Shown: positions 52,302 to 60,909 of the stretch, in pieces
Position numbering within the stretch: the stretch's first letter is position 1
How the letters are laid out: the number at the start of each line of letters is the position of its first letter
IMG/VR virus record: IMGVR_UViG_3300046820_003928
Coordinates: 62,001 to 126,000 of that record
Source of the DNA: a virus
Reading direction: 5' to 3' (one strand)
Length of the DNA: 64,000 bases
Notes under the pieces: generated by a model
Told to the model about the DNA's origin: nothing
Databases searched by the model: none
Seen by the model: the letters and a program-made list of their open reading frames with translations, nothing else
Translations under genes and position numbers: made by a program

Positions 52302-53542
52302 CACATCTCCTTCACGGTGAATGTCTTTCTTTTTGTCTTCCAACTATCTACAAGATTACTTGCTGTGCTATGCCAATCGTCTATCGTCTTATTGAATGAA
52401 AACTCAGATCTTGCATAGTCAAAGACCTTCTTTCGAAGATTCTCTTTCTCAGAGTCTGATAGATTAAACATCTTCATGATTGCTCGAGAAGTGTTCTCTG
52501 TAGAAACATAGTCTTCATAGATGTATGGAACTCCTTGAGATCCAACCATCACCTTCATATCAATGTCCAGGGCGACGCCATTGTGAGACCCATCCCTATG
52601 ATCGACTGCCTGTCTCGTTAGACCGCCCGTCTTTGCTGCGATGATGGGTACACCTGCATTCATTGCCTCAAGCGTGGCAAGACCAAAGCCCTCTGCAAAA
52701 CTGATGTTGAGACATACATCAGAAATATTGTATAGGATGTTCATCTTGTCGAATCCTAACCGCTCTCTTGAAAAGACGACATTTGATGAAATCCCAAAAT
52801 GATCACACACGGCATAAAGATTTGGCCCCTCTTGATCGAGGGGATCAGTATGCATAATCAGGGTGGCTCTCTGGTGACCTTTCTCTCTCTTCAGATCATC
52901 AAGAAAAATCTTCCATGACTCAATGACGTCACTTGGTCTCTTTCTTCTTGCATTTCTATTAACCCAGATTGCAACAAAATCATCAGCTCTATTGTGTCCA
53001 AGGAGAGAAGACTTATGCATCTTCTTCTCTTGCATAGAGATTGGATAGAAAAGATCTGGAGGAAGAGAATGAGGAATAAAGTTTGTCTTATCTGGAAACT
53101 TATCTTTCAACATTGAATATGTTGCGTAAGAATGACAGTTGATAAGATCTGTCGCCTCATAGAGTGGAGCATTAAATGCCGGATAGGGTAGATTATCCCA
53201 GACATGCCACCACGCAATGGGACAAACCTGATGAATCTCATCCTCCATCTCAAACAGCCAAATAAAGAATCTTGGGTCTGTAAAGATTAACAGAAGATCG
53301 GGCTTCTCTGTGGCAAGTGTCACTCGAAGAAGATCTCTGTTTCCAAATCCATCGATGGGCTTGATGATAAAATCATCATTGACAACAACTGTTCGATAGT
53401 CTGTGTGCTTCATTGCAGCACCAAACTGCCTAAATGTCCATCCGCCCTTCTGGAGAAGTCCATTTACCAGGTGACGTGTTTGAGTTCCAACTCCGGAAGT
53501 TGAAAGAGCGTGATCAGATAGAATTAGTACTTTCTTTTTCAT
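52301..53542 (-). CDS. Glycosyltransferase, GT4 family
   Basis: A 413-residue GT-B enzyme. The N-terminal Rossmann start VLILSDHALSTSGVGTQTRH shows the Gly-rich acceptor-side loop. The C-terminal domain has FAEGFGLATLEAMNAGVPII then AAKTGGLTRQAVD (about residues 283-315), the E-x7-E pattern of retaining GT4 enzymes. A central basic segment (VNRNARRKRPSDVIESWKIF) marks the nucleotide-binding part. It ends in the TGATG overlap with the next GT4 gene, so they are made together, perhaps adding successive sugars. Substrates cannot be read from the sequence. Confidence 0.87.
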   Translation of the reverse strand: MKKKVLILSDHALSTSGVGTQTRHLVNGLLQKGGWTFRQFGAAMKHTDYRTVVVNDDFIIKPIDGFGNRDLLRVTLATEKPDLLLIFTDPRFFIWLFEMEDEIHQVCPIAWWHVWDNLPYPAFNAPLYEATDLINCHSYATYSMLKDKFPDKTNFIPHSLPPDLFYPISMQEKKMHKSSLLGHNRADDFVAIWVNRNARRKRPSDVIESWKIFLDDLKREKGHQRATLIMHTDPLDQEGPNLYAVCDHFGISSNVVFSRERLGFDKMNILYNISDVCLNISFAEGFGLATLEAMNAGVPIIAAKTGGLTRQAVDHRDGSHNGVALDIDMKVMVGSQGVPYIYEDYVSTENTSRAIMKMFNLSDSEKENLRKKVFDYARSEFSFNKTIDDWHSTASNLVDSWKTKRKTFTVKEM

Positions 53543-53565
53543 GTCTATTTATCTAAAGATAGTGA

Positions 53566-54381
53566 CTATTTACCAGGCGTAAATGCTGAAAATTCAGAGG
53601 ATCCTGGACAATGATCTGTTCCTTTGAATTCACAGTATGTGCAAGACATTCTGTTCTTAATTACCTTTCCAGACTGGACGCTTGTTATCATCGAAGTAAC
53701 AAGCTTGTTTGCATTCTCGAGAGTTTTGGGACCGACAGAGATATCGATTAGTTCACAAGCCTTTCCTGGCTTTGTACCCCGCTTTAAAAGAACAAAGCCG
53801 CACTTAATTTCTTTGGGATCTATCTCAAACTTCTGGCTTGTGTAATACTTGTAGAGTGCAAGCTGCGCCTGAACTAGGAAATCTCTTCGCTTATCAGCAT
53901 TCCACCCTCTTGCAGACGTCGTCTTCCAGTCAATGAGCCAGAGACGATCTTGTCCTCTTTTATTCTTGGCCTTGATCATTCCGTCAATAAATCCCTTGAA
54001 CTTGACGCTATGACCTTCAACAGACTCATACAATGCATGCTCAGATGAAATACACTCCCACCCTGGAAAGTTTTCTTCAAGAAATTGCGGTATCTCTTCG
54101 ATTATTTGCTTTGCTTCTTTGACCCAGGGATCAGGATTTCCAAATCCTTTTTTCTCCCATCCTGTTCGAATATTCTCTTCAAGTCTCTCAAGATTGAAGG
54201 TTCGAGACTTTAGAAAATCCTCACACTCAAGATGGACGTGTGTTCCAAAGTCGATGTTAGGGCTTGGCTTGAACATGTCAATTTTGTCAATATAGACAAG
54301 CCTATGACGCCAAGAGCATTCTTTCCAAGCCCTAACCTCAGAATATGAAACGTGTGGTTTACCAGTTGGGAATGTAGTCAC
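53566..54381 (-). CDS. Cas4/RecB-family exonuclease with iron-sulfur cysteines
   Basis: A 271-residue PD-(D/E)XK nuclease. The start is GTG 54381. Catalytic residues are visible in order: H48 (FGTHVHLE), D133 (KGFIDGMI), D151 and K153 (LIDWKTTS), then Q171 and Y177 (VQAQLALYKYY). C22 and the C-terminal trio C247, C250 and C258 match the four-cysteine 4Fe-4S arrangement of Cas4 and AddB nucleases. No CRISPR array or cas1 lies nearby, so it is a stand-alone phage exonuclease, probably for end processing in recombination or for host DNA breakdown. It is oddly placed between the sugar dehydratase and a glycosyltransferase. Confidence 0.88.
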   Translation of the reverse strand: MTTFPTGKPHVSYSEVRAWKECSWRHRLVYIDKIDMFKPSPNIDFGTHVHLECEDFLKSRTFNLERLEENIRTGWEKKGFGNPDPWVKEAKQIIEEIPQFLEENFPGWECISSEHALYESVEGHSVKFKGFIDGMIKAKNKRGQDRLWLIDWKTTSARGWNADKRRDFLVQAQLALYKYYTSQKFEIDPKEIKCGFVLLKRGTKPGKACELIDISVGPKTLENANKLVTSMITSVQSGKVIKNRMSCTYCEFKGTDHCPGSSEFSAFTPGK

Positions 54382-54417
54382 AACCTAAAAATAATCAAAA
54401 ATTTAAACTTTTACAAG

Positions 54418-55383
54418 CTAAATGACCTCTTTCCAATAGTCGACCATTTCCTTGATCATTGTTTCAAAAGTATAAGTCGGTTCCCAGCCTAGAACTCTTC
54501 TTGCCTTTTCTGAGTCTCCACACAGATAGTTCAATTCCTCGGGTCTTTTGAATTTGTCATCTTGCACAACAAAATCACGATAATCCATTCCAAGATGCTC
54601 AAAAGTAACCTTGCAAAGATCTCTAACAGATTGAGTTTTTCCTGTTGCCACAACAAAATCATCAGCAACATTGTGATTCACTATAAGATTCATTGCCTTA
54701 ACGTAATCTTTTGAATGTCCCCAGTCTCGATATGAATCTAAATTTCCTAAAACAAGCTTGTCTGCCTGTCCTTTAGAAATCTGGACTGCAGTTTTTACGA
54801 CTTTATTTGTAACAAAATTCGAACCTCTTCTAGGAGACTCGTGATTGAAAAGAATTCCATTGCAAGCGTGTAAACCATAGGCATGACGATAATGTCTAAC
54901 AAGATTAAAACCTAAAAGTTTTGCGCAGCCATATGGGCTAACTGGTTTCATTTGTGTATTCTCATTTTGAGAACCGTTTGATTCTACACTATTACCAAAC
55001 ATCTCAGAAGATGAAGCTTGATAGAATTTTGCATTAGGAGAAATGTTTCTATATGCCTCTAGAGCATTTAGAACACCTACGGCGTTTGTCTGAATGGTGA
55101 ATGCAGGCATATCAAAGCTAATTCTAACATGACTCATTGCGCCCAGGTTATAGATCTCATCTGGCATAACATCGCCAAAAATTCTATTAATTGAAAATGG
55201 ATCCAGCAAATCACCATAATGTGTGACTATCTTTCCCACAAGATGCTTGATTCTTGCATCTTGATTTTCTGCAACTGAATGTCTACGAACTATTCCATGA
55301 ACTTCGTATCCTTTCTCGATCAAATGCTCAGCAAGATAGCTTCCATCCTGCCCAGAGATTCCTGTTATAAGAGCTTTTTTCAC
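54418..55383 (-). CDS. gmd: GDP-mannose 4,6-dehydratase
   Basis: A 321-residue short-chain dehydrogenase that turns GDP-mannose into GDP-4-keto-6-deoxymannose, the precursor of GDP-fucose, GDP-rhamnose and GDP-perosamine. The NADP-binding loop TGISGQDGSYLAEHL (7-21) and RRHS (34-37) are typical of Gmd. The catalytic set is ASSSEMFG and YGCAKLLG (Tyr-x3-Lys). The Gmd-specific segment NHESPRRGSNFVTNKV and DLDSYRDWG-like LGNLDSYRDWGHSKDYV are also present. Length matches the family. The precursor could feed the neighbouring DegT-type aminotransferase (perosamine route) and fucosyltransferases. GDP-fucose synthase is not found in the window. Confidence 0.95.
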   Translation of the reverse strand: MKKALITGISGQDGSYLAEHLIEKGYEVHGIVRRHSVAENQDARIKHLVGKIVTHYGDLLDPFSINRIFGDVMPDEIYNLGAMSHVRISFDMPAFTIQTNAVGVLNALEAYRNISPNAKFYQASSSEMFGNSVESNGSQNENTQMKPVSPYGCAKLLGFNLVRHYRHAYGLHACNGILFNHESPRRGSNFVTNKVVKTAVQISKGQADKLVLGNLDSYRDWGHSKDYVKAMNLIVNHNVADDFVVATGKTQSVRDLCKVTFEHLGMDYRDFVVQDDKFKRPEELNYLCGDSEKARRVLGWEPTYTFETMIKEMVDYWKEVI

Positions 55384-56112
55384 TTATTCTCCAAAAATTG
55401 TTAGATCTGAGAGCTTTGTGTAATTGTAAGATCCCCCAGAATCCTCGTTCACTGTTGGAACTTGATCCATAAGAAGAATGCCGCGAGCTGCATCTTCGGG
55501 TGTCATGTACATATGATAACCTAGAATTCTAACATGACCATCATTGGTGTAAGGAGTTGTTAGATCTCTACCGTCATAAGAAGCAAGTTTTAGCCACCTT
55601 GCTGCTTCTTCATCATTTGTTAGAATAATTCCACCTTTTCCAATCGGGACTCGCTTTTTAAGCTGGAAGGATACCACTTGTAATGCATCTTCTCCCACAA
55701 ACATTCCTTGTGTCCACCTAACGGCTGCATCCCAGATTCTTGTTCCTTCTAGCTGGTAGAGTCCACTCCACTCTAGATCTTTAAATTTCACTGCAAGACC
55801 TGCATGCTTGATTTGCATAGGTACAGAGACATATGTTCGATCTGGAATTGTAATGATACTATTATCGTCTAGTTCACCTTTGTACTGGAGAAACTTAAGA
55901 GATAGAAATAGACCGTGGGAGCAACAATCTGTCGTAATTGCATATTTTGCTCCTGCAAAGTCAGCTACTTTTTTCTCAAAAATATCCACTACATCTCGAG
56001 GATCTTTCCATTCATATCCATGACTCTTGATGGTTTCTAGTTCATGTCTTTGGAACTCTTTGGGAAGTTTACCAAGAGGCCAACTATTATATTGATACTT
56101 GCTTTTTTCCAT
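55384..56112 (-). CDS. Short DegT/DnrJ/EryC1-type sugar aminotransferase-like protein
   Basis: A 242-residue PLP-enzyme-like protein from ATG 56112; an upstream TTG at 56148 is less likely. The family layout is visible: FEKKVADFAGAKYAITTDCC, IITIPDRTYVSVPMQIKHAG, the PLP-ring aspartate in RIWDAAVRW (D128), and the Schiff-base lysine region VVSFQLKKRVPIGKGG (K152 or K153) followed by IILTND. It is about 100-130 residues shorter than normal family members, stopping soon after the small-domain start. It may be a minimal or non-catalytic form. Next to gmd it would fit GDP-perosamine synthesis, as an inference. Confidence 0.7.
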   Translation of the reverse strand: MEKSKYQYNSWPLGKLPKEFQRHELETIKSHGYEWKDPRDVVDIFEKKVADFAGAKYAITTDCCSHGLFLSLKFLQYKGELDDNSIITIPDRTYVSVPMQIKHAGLAVKFKDLEWSGLYQLEGTRIWDAAVRWTQGMFVGEDALQVVSFQLKKRVPIGKGGIILTNDEEAARWLKLASYDGRDLTTPYTNDGHVRILGYHMYMTPEDAARGILLMDQVPTVNEDSGGSYNYTKLSDLTIFGE

Positions 56113-56791
56113 GTTGATCACACTCAATAATATCGTGAAATTCTTCAATGATTAAATGAATTGCACTTTGACCTAGATGAATATCATCCATAATGTATTT
56201 CTGGTCTGTCAATCCATTAGAGAGAATCATTTTTTTTGTGATGTCCCTGTATAGGACATATTCATTATCACATTCTTTTCTTAAAATTTCATTAAAAAGA
56301 AGCGTCATTTTATTTCTAGTTAAAACATTTCCATAGCCAGGAGCGTCTGCTGAGGCGATTGGTCCATAGACTCCGAGTTTAGGATGTATAGTTTTTACAG
56401 ATCTAATCGTATTCAAATAGTTTTCAATACAGGTCTTAATAGTTTTTTCGTAAGATTCTGAATTTCTATCCGCAATATAGCCTATGTGGTGCCTAATATC
56501 AATTTCACCAAAAGATAAAAAGACATAGTTGTTTTGAGTTATTTTGTATTGTTCAATAACTTCTTTGATTTTTTCTATCTTTGTATAAGAATTAAATGCT
56601 GTGTGAGCACCTATTCTAACAGCACAAAAATATGGAATTTTTTGTTCAAAACGATTCACTTTTTCTTTTATTTGGCCTTCTTTCAGAGTATAGCAAGATC
56701 CAAATTCTGGCTGCATGTGTCTCAATCCATCATGAGTCTTGTCAGCTCCTGAGAAAACAGAAACATGACTATCACCTATTAAATAAATCAT
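56087..56791 (-). CDS. SGNH/GDSL hydrolase-like protein
   Basis: A 234-residue protein. The N-terminal IGDSHVSVF gives the nucleophile Ser (S8) of the SGNH fold. LSFGEIDIRHHIGY lies where the block with Gly and Asn is expected, but Asn is replaced by acidic residues. DDIHLGQSAIH near the C-terminus supplies the Asp-x2-His dyad. It could remove or transfer acyl groups on glycans, as similar proteins in polysaccharide clusters do. It overlaps both neighbours (25 and 20 bases). Base composition is AT-rich, like the following four genes. Confidence 0.7.
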   Translation of the reverse strand: MIYLIGDSHVSVFSGADKTHDGLRHMQPEFGSCYTLKEGQIKEKVNRFEQKIPYFCAVRIGAHTAFNSYTKIEKIKEVIEQYKITQNNYVFLSFGEIDIRHHIGYIADRNSESYEKTIKTCIENYLNTIRSVKTIHPKLGVYGPIASADAPGYGNVLTRNKMTLLFNEILRKECDNEYVLYRDITKKMILSNGLTDQKYIMDDIHLGQSAIHLIIEEFHDIIECDQHGKKQVSI

Positions 56792-57608
56792 TTGAATACA
56801 CCTTTTTGATATTTTCTGTCAACATAATAGAAACCATTGATATTGCAGAAATATCTGCCTTTAGAAGGAAGTCACATTTAGACAGCGCATAAATCTCTCT
56901 CATACACTCTAAACCTAATTTGTAGTTGTGCATGGGTCTTACGTAGGCATGCCTATCATATGGATCTAAATGCTGATTTATGATATCTGCCCTATAAAAA
57001 TCTTCGTGGTATATTATGGGAATATCTACAGATCTCTGTATTTCATGTATTGATTCTATTGAATCTGAGGCTAGAAAAATTTGTTGTATTGAAGCATTCT
57101 CAATTAAAATTTTCTTGATTGAATTAATATATTGTTGAATATCAGAAACGTTGTTGTATCTTTTCATATCTGTCAGTCGAACTTGGACTCCAAGTGTCAC
57201 AAGATTCTTTATCTTTGATTCATAATATTCATTTATTTTTTGATTCAAATCTTCTTTCAAAGAAAAAGAATTATAGAATTTATCTTTCAATGTTACGAAA
57301 TCGGATGGGTCTTTAAAAATCTCTTGATTATTGTAGCTTATGGATCCGCATGTTACGCTATCAAAAAATTGATCAACATGTACCGGTCTAGCCTCTTGAT
57401 CAAAGTAGTATTCCCAACAGTTATCTGTGTTGAATAATGTGTGTTCTTTTTCTGTACAAACACAAGCGTTTTTTGACATATCAACAAAAAGTTTTTTATC
57501 GTTGCTTATCTGAGAAAGCGCATTTAAGACTATAAAAATATTTCCTGCAAAACCTACGCCAGCAAATTTGTGATCATTTGAAATCTTATTGAATTGCAAC
57601 AAGTTCAT
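56772..57608 (-). CDS. Glycosyltransferase, NodZ/fucosyltransferase-like
   Basis: A 278-residue GT-B-type protein. GVGFAGNIFIVLNAL at the N-terminus resembles the glycine-rich opening of fucosyltransferases. GVQVRLTDMKRYNNV (about residues 138-152) corresponds to the H-x-R-x2-D donor-binding motif, with Gln in place of the usual His. IFLASDSIESIHEI and ECMREIYALSKCDFLLKADI then SAIS complete the pattern. The closest comparison is the NodZ/GT23 and GT11 groups. Fucose transfer is likely but not certain. The coding sequence is AT-rich (13 GC of 60 bases at 57241-57300), unlike the flanking 40-50% regions. Confidence 0.62.
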   Translation of the reverse strand: MNLLQFNKISNDHKFAGVGFAGNIFIVLNALSQISNDKKLFVDMSKNACVCTEKEHTLFNTDNCWEYYFDQEARPVHVDQFFDSVTCGSISYNNQEIFKDPSDFVTLKDKFYNSFSLKEDLNQKINEYYESKIKNLVTLGVQVRLTDMKRYNNVSDIQQYINSIKKILIENASIQQIFLASDSIESIHEIQRSVDIPIIYHEDFYRADIINQHLDPYDRHAYVRPMHNYKLGLECMREIYALSKCDFLLKADISAISMVSIMLTENIKKVYSNDLFNR

Positions 57609-58129
57609 TCTTTGTATCCTAGTTCTTTGGCATTTTCTAGAATTTTATCTGGGTTTATTAGCTTAACTAGCTTTGCAGGATTTCCTTTATAAACTCCCCA
57701 CGGCACTGTGTCACCAATTAGAACACTACCAACAGTAACTAAAGTACCTTTTCTTAAGATAGACCCAGGCATTACAACGGCATTTGTTCCAATATTAGAG
57801 AATTCCTCCATAACTACGGGTTCAATTATTTGACTTCCCTTAAGATGTTTTGGAATCATTGCACCAAATAGACCAGAATCATCAAATCTATCAGATCCGC
57901 AAATAATTCTGGCTCCCGCCATAATGTTGTTGAATCCTAAAGCCGTAAATGATCCTAAATCTCCACCAATGCAAGTAACGTAAGGAGAGATGTGAATATA
58001 GTTACCTAATTTTAGCTGTGTGGTACAATAAAATCCTTTATCAATAGCTACATGATCACCAATAGATGCATTTTCATGATTTTTTATGTAAACATCAGAA
58101 TTTATAATAACATCCTTTCCTAGTATCAT
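57605..58129 (-). CDS. Hexapeptide-repeat acyltransferase
   Basis: A 174-residue left-handed beta-helix protein. Imperfect hexapeptide turns run through the chain (VIINSDVYIKNHENASIGDH, LGNYIHISPYVTCIGG, NIGTNAVVMPGSILRKGTLV then TVGSVLIGDTVPWGVYKGNP), ending in the usual KLVKLINPDKIL tail. Such enzymes transfer acetyl groups from acetyl-CoA to sugars. In this setting an O- or N-acetylated sugar is expected, for example N-acetylperosamine. The gene overlaps the fucosyltransferase-like gene by 4 bases and follows the cupin gene. Confidence 0.85.
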   Translation of the reverse strand: MILGKDVIINSDVYIKNHENASIGDHVAIDKGFYCTTQLKLGNYIHISPYVTCIGGDLGSFTALGFNNIMAGARIICGSDRFDDSGLFGAMIPKHLKGSQIIEPVVMEEFSNIGTNAVVMPGSILRKGTLVTVGSVLIGDTVPWGVYKGNPAKLVKLINPDKILENAKELGYKE

Positions 58130-58138
58130 CTATTTCAC

Positions 58139-58561
58139 CTAAATGAAGACTTTATCGTTGGACTGACCTTCGTATGGTCCCGTCTTGTACTCATATACGA
58201 TGGTGTCATCCTCTAATATCTCATAGTTGTGACCAGCATCTAAGGTAAAACTAGCATCACCTTGTTCAAGGATTGGAGTTGCAAGAACTGTATCATCAAT
58301 ATCATAGAAAATACATCTAACTCTACCTTTAATTACAACCCAAGATTCCTGAGCAATCTGCTCATGATACTCTCTATGCTTTCTAATGTGCTTATGAGGC
58401 TTAAAAGTTTTTCCACCATTCATTGACAAGAAAGAACATTGAATAAAGTTATTTTCATCAATCAAGTCAACTCGATGATTCTCGCCCGTCTTAATGTTAA
58501 GACGGTGAATTACATGAAGAAGCTTGCAAGGATCAACTTTAGAGTAGTATTTCTCAATCAT
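58139..58561 (-). CDS. Cupin-fold protein, WbuC-like
   Basis: A 140-residue single-domain cupin. The metal-site pattern is visible: FKPHKHIRKHREYHEQIAQE (two or three His and Glu, about residues 53-72) and, after the inter-motif strand VVIKGRVRCIFYDIDDTVLA, LDAGHNYEIL (about 108-117). WbuC-type cupins occur in O-antigen clusters and are thought to act on sugar nucleotides; dTDP-sugar ketoisomerase-like activity is another option. It overlaps the GT10 gene by 8 bases, within the glycan block. Confidence 0.75.
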   Translation of the reverse strand: MIEKYYSKVDPCKLLHVIHRLNIKTGENHRVDLIDENNFIQCSFLSMNGGKTFKPHKHIRKHREYHEQIAQESWVVIKGRVRCIFYDIDDTVLATPILEQGDASFTLDAGHNYEILEDDTIVYEYKTGPYEGQSNDKVFI

Positions 58562-59354
58562 TTAGGTAATTCTCACATAGATAGTCTTCTGCTATTGGCA
58601 AACTATTTGTAATATCAAAATTTTCTTCAATTGCTTTCATTTTATCATAATATATGCTTTCATCAAGATTTTTAATATCAGTGTTGTCATCTAGAAATAT
58701 AACTCCATCTGGATTGAAGAATTTTTCAATAGATCTTGTGCCCCAATAGATTGGAATTGTTTTAGAAGCAAAACAATCAGTTAGTTTTTCAGTAAACATT
58801 GTATCATAATTTCCATTTTCAATGGCTACAGAAAACTTGTAATCAAATAAGCCTTCATCTTTGGTTTTAATTTCATTAAAACCCCTTCCAAAGTGATCAA
58901 CTTGATTCTTAAACTTCTGTATTAGATGCTGTCGATATAAGTGCTCATTGCACATAATTTTTGAAGATGCAATCATTGATACTTTTTTAGACTTTGGCCT
59001 ATTGTCAAAATCTCCAACCCAGGGCTTGGAATTGCATATTACAAATTTTATTTTATTAGAAAGAGACATCAAGCTCTTGTCGTGTGTAAAGATATAATCA
59101 AATTCTTGCTCAAGAAAACTAATGTTATTCTCTACTGCAGAATATACGCCAGGTATGATTGATCTTGCTTCAACAATCCAGGCATAGTTCTTATTTCTTT
59201 TATTAACCCTGTGCGTGAACATTGCATTATCAATGTGAATTGATATATTGCTTGATAAATCCTTTGTCCATTCTATTTTGGTTGGAACGTAACCCGCAGA
59301 TGAGCAAATGTCGTGCTGAAAACCCCCGCCAACCATGTTGACTTTTATTCTCAT
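58554..59354 (-). CDS. Glycosyltransferase, GT10 fucosyltransferase-like
   Basis: A 266-residue enzyme. The alpha-1,3/4-fucosyltransferase donor motif is clear: FSVAIENGNYDTMFTEKLTD, then CFASKTIPIYWGTRSIEKFF and FLDD (about residues 172-217), with the expected E-N and T-E-K residues. The N-terminal half is the variable acceptor domain (KVNMVGGGFQHDICSSA). The donor should be GDP-fucose or a related GDP-6-deoxysugar, matching the dehydratase of this block. AT-rich codons set it apart from the flanking glycosyltransferases. Confidence 0.85.
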   Translation of the reverse strand: MRIKVNMVGGGFQHDICSSAGYVPTKIEWTKDLSSNISIHIDNAMFTHRVNKRNKNYAWIVEARSIIPGVYSAVENNISFLEQEFDYIFTHDKSLMSLSNKIKFVICNSKPWVGDFDNRPKSKKVSMIASSKIMCNEHLYRQHLIQKFKNQVDHFGRGFNEIKTKDEGLFDYKFSVAIENGNYDTMFTEKLTDCFASKTIPIYWGTRSIEKFFNPDGVIFLDDNTDIKNLDESIYYDKMKAIEENFDITNSLPIAEDYLCENYLND

Positions 59355-60154
59355 AGTTTTAACCAGGTTTCAGGTATTAGATCAGAAGAATTTAGATGTT
59401 CTAGATTCTTTCCAAACCACTGCTGCGGTGCTATGACTATCTTTTCAGGATTAGTATTAAGCCACGCACCCCACCAAGAAAAAGATGAGTTAGCTATGAT
59501 ATTATGCGCACACTTAGACATCAAAGACATCTCCATGTAATCCTTGTTTTCACTCGAGAACATAATATCTTTCTTAAAATCACTTTCTTTAAAATTTTTT
59601 TTGCACCATTCAATATCATCACTAAAGATCATGACATGATCTATTTTTGCACCAATTTGATTAATAGAATTAATGTAGTATTCTTTTGAGATAACTGGAT
59701 GATTTTCACTAAACTTTAGATAATCTCCCCTTCTTATATGAATTGAACACGTCTTTTTTAAATCAAAATTATTATATTTTGAAATATCAATGCAATCTGT
59801 GTCAAAGATTTTAACTATATCATCCCTTGAATCTATAAAGTACTTTTCACTTTGAAAAAATCCGTCAAATAGCATTCCATCTCTAATATCATTAAATTGG
59901 ACATAGTGAAATGGAAAATTAACTTGATATTGAGGCGGGTTATGAACACTTTCATCGATATTTTTTATGAATCTTCGATACTCGTGCGAATAATGACAGT
60001 TTTGATTGTGTATCTTGTCATTTTTTAAATTTTCTATGTGATTACTAAAATTTGGAAAAGAGCATGAGATGCCCGATCTTTTAGAAAAACTATTCATGGC
60101 TGCTATTTGAAACATCATGTTTCCTAGCCCACCCTTTAGATTGCAGTAAATCAT
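59351..60154 (-). CDS. Glycosyltransferase, GT11 alpha-1,2-fucosyltransferase-like
   Basis: A 267-residue enzyme. The three GT11 marks are present: N-terminal LKGGLGNMMFQIAAMNSFSK (6-25), the H-x-R-R-x-D donor motif SIHIRRGDYLKF (about 136-147), and near the C-terminus NIIANSSFSWWGAWLN. With the GT10 gene next to it, the block can attach 6-deoxyhexose in two linkages, imitating fucosylated surface glycans. Very AT-rich (11 GC of 60 bases at 59761-59820). Overlaps of 4 bases on both sides keep it in the operon. Confidence 0.9.
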   Translation of the reverse strand: MIYCNLKGGLGNMMFQIAAMNSFSKRSGISCSFPNFSNHIENLKNDKIHNQNCHYSHEYRRFIKNIDESVHNPPQYQVNFPFHYVQFNDIRDGMLFDGFFQSEKYFIDSRDDIVKIFDTDCIDISKYNNFDLKKTCSIHIRRGDYLKFSENHPVISKEYYINSINQIGAKIDHVMIFSDDIEWCKKNFKESDFKKDIMFSSENKDYMEMSLMSKCAHNIIANSSFSWWGAWLNTNPEKIVIAPQQWFGKNLEHLNSSDLIPETWLKL

Positions 60155-60909
60155 CTATTTTTTTCAATTGTGTTGTATGGATTTCTTGTTCGAATGAGTC
60201 TGTCAACTCTATTCTGGTCATCTGCGTTAATTACATCATCACTGATTGGATTCCACCTATTATAGACATAAAGAATATTTGGAATATAGACAAAATTTCC
60301 TCCTGACATTTCAAGCATAGGAATCATAAATGAGACGTCCCATCCGGTTCTGAAATATTCTCCATCTTCGTCTCTCAGATCCTCATCTTTAATGGCATAC
60401 CATAGATGACTTTTAAATGTCCTAAGATGACTTGAAATAAACTTGTAAGATCTATAAGATCCATCCCTAATTACTTCTGGTGGAAAGTTCCTTGGAAAAG
60501 AAGTCTCTCCTGTTGGCCAGTGAATAAAACTTCCGTACGTAAGAAGAGGATTGTTTTTCTCATACACCTGATCAACGAGACTTAGGGAGTACTCACAAAA
60601 AAGATAATCATCCCCATCAACAATCATGAGAACAGATTCAGGATCTTCCTTGCATCCTAGCTGATTAAAACCGTCGACAATATTTTGAAGCGCTTTTTTG
60701 TTTATTGTGTTGTGAACAACAGAGAATCTACTGTCTCCAAAATTCTGGATGAATTCATCTATTTTTTGTCCAGTCCCATCTGTTGATGCATCATTAAAGA
60801 TGATGCACTCATAGTTTGTGTGTGCCTGGTTTCTAATTGAAAAAAGACAGCGCTGTATCCAATTTTCAGTATTATAAGTTGGAACAACTATCTTGAATTT
60901 TGTTGTCAT
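60151..60909 (-). CDS. Glycosyltransferase, GT2 family
   Basis: A 252-residue GT-A enzyme. The opening FKIVVPTYNTENWIQRCLFS then IIFNDASTDGTGQKI, and the metal-binding MIVDGDDYLF (D-x-D, about residue 95), define an inverting GT2 transferase. The C-terminal region (GWDVSFMIPMLEMSGGNFVY) is the acceptor-side lid. It overlaps both neighbours by 4 bases. The sugar and acceptor are not evident from the sequence. Confidence 0.88.
   Translation of the reverse strand: MTTKFKIVVPTYNTENWIQRCLFSIRNQAHTNYECIIFNDASTDGTGQKIDEFIQNFGDSRFSVVHNTINKKALQNIVDGFNQLGCKEDPESVLMIVDGDDYLFCEYSLSLVDQVYEKNNPLLTYGSFIHWPTGETSFPRNFPPEVIRDGSYRSYKFISSHLRTFKSHLWYAIKDEDLRDEDGEYFRTGWDVSFMIPMLEMSGGNFVYIPNILYVYNRWNPISDDVINADDQNRVDRLIRTRNPYNTIEKNR

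Noticed and set aside
53566-54381. Cas4-like gene as a sign of a phage CRISPR system
   Set aside because: No repeat-spacer array, cas1 or cas2 can be seen in the window. Stand-alone Cas4/RecB nucleases are common in large phages.
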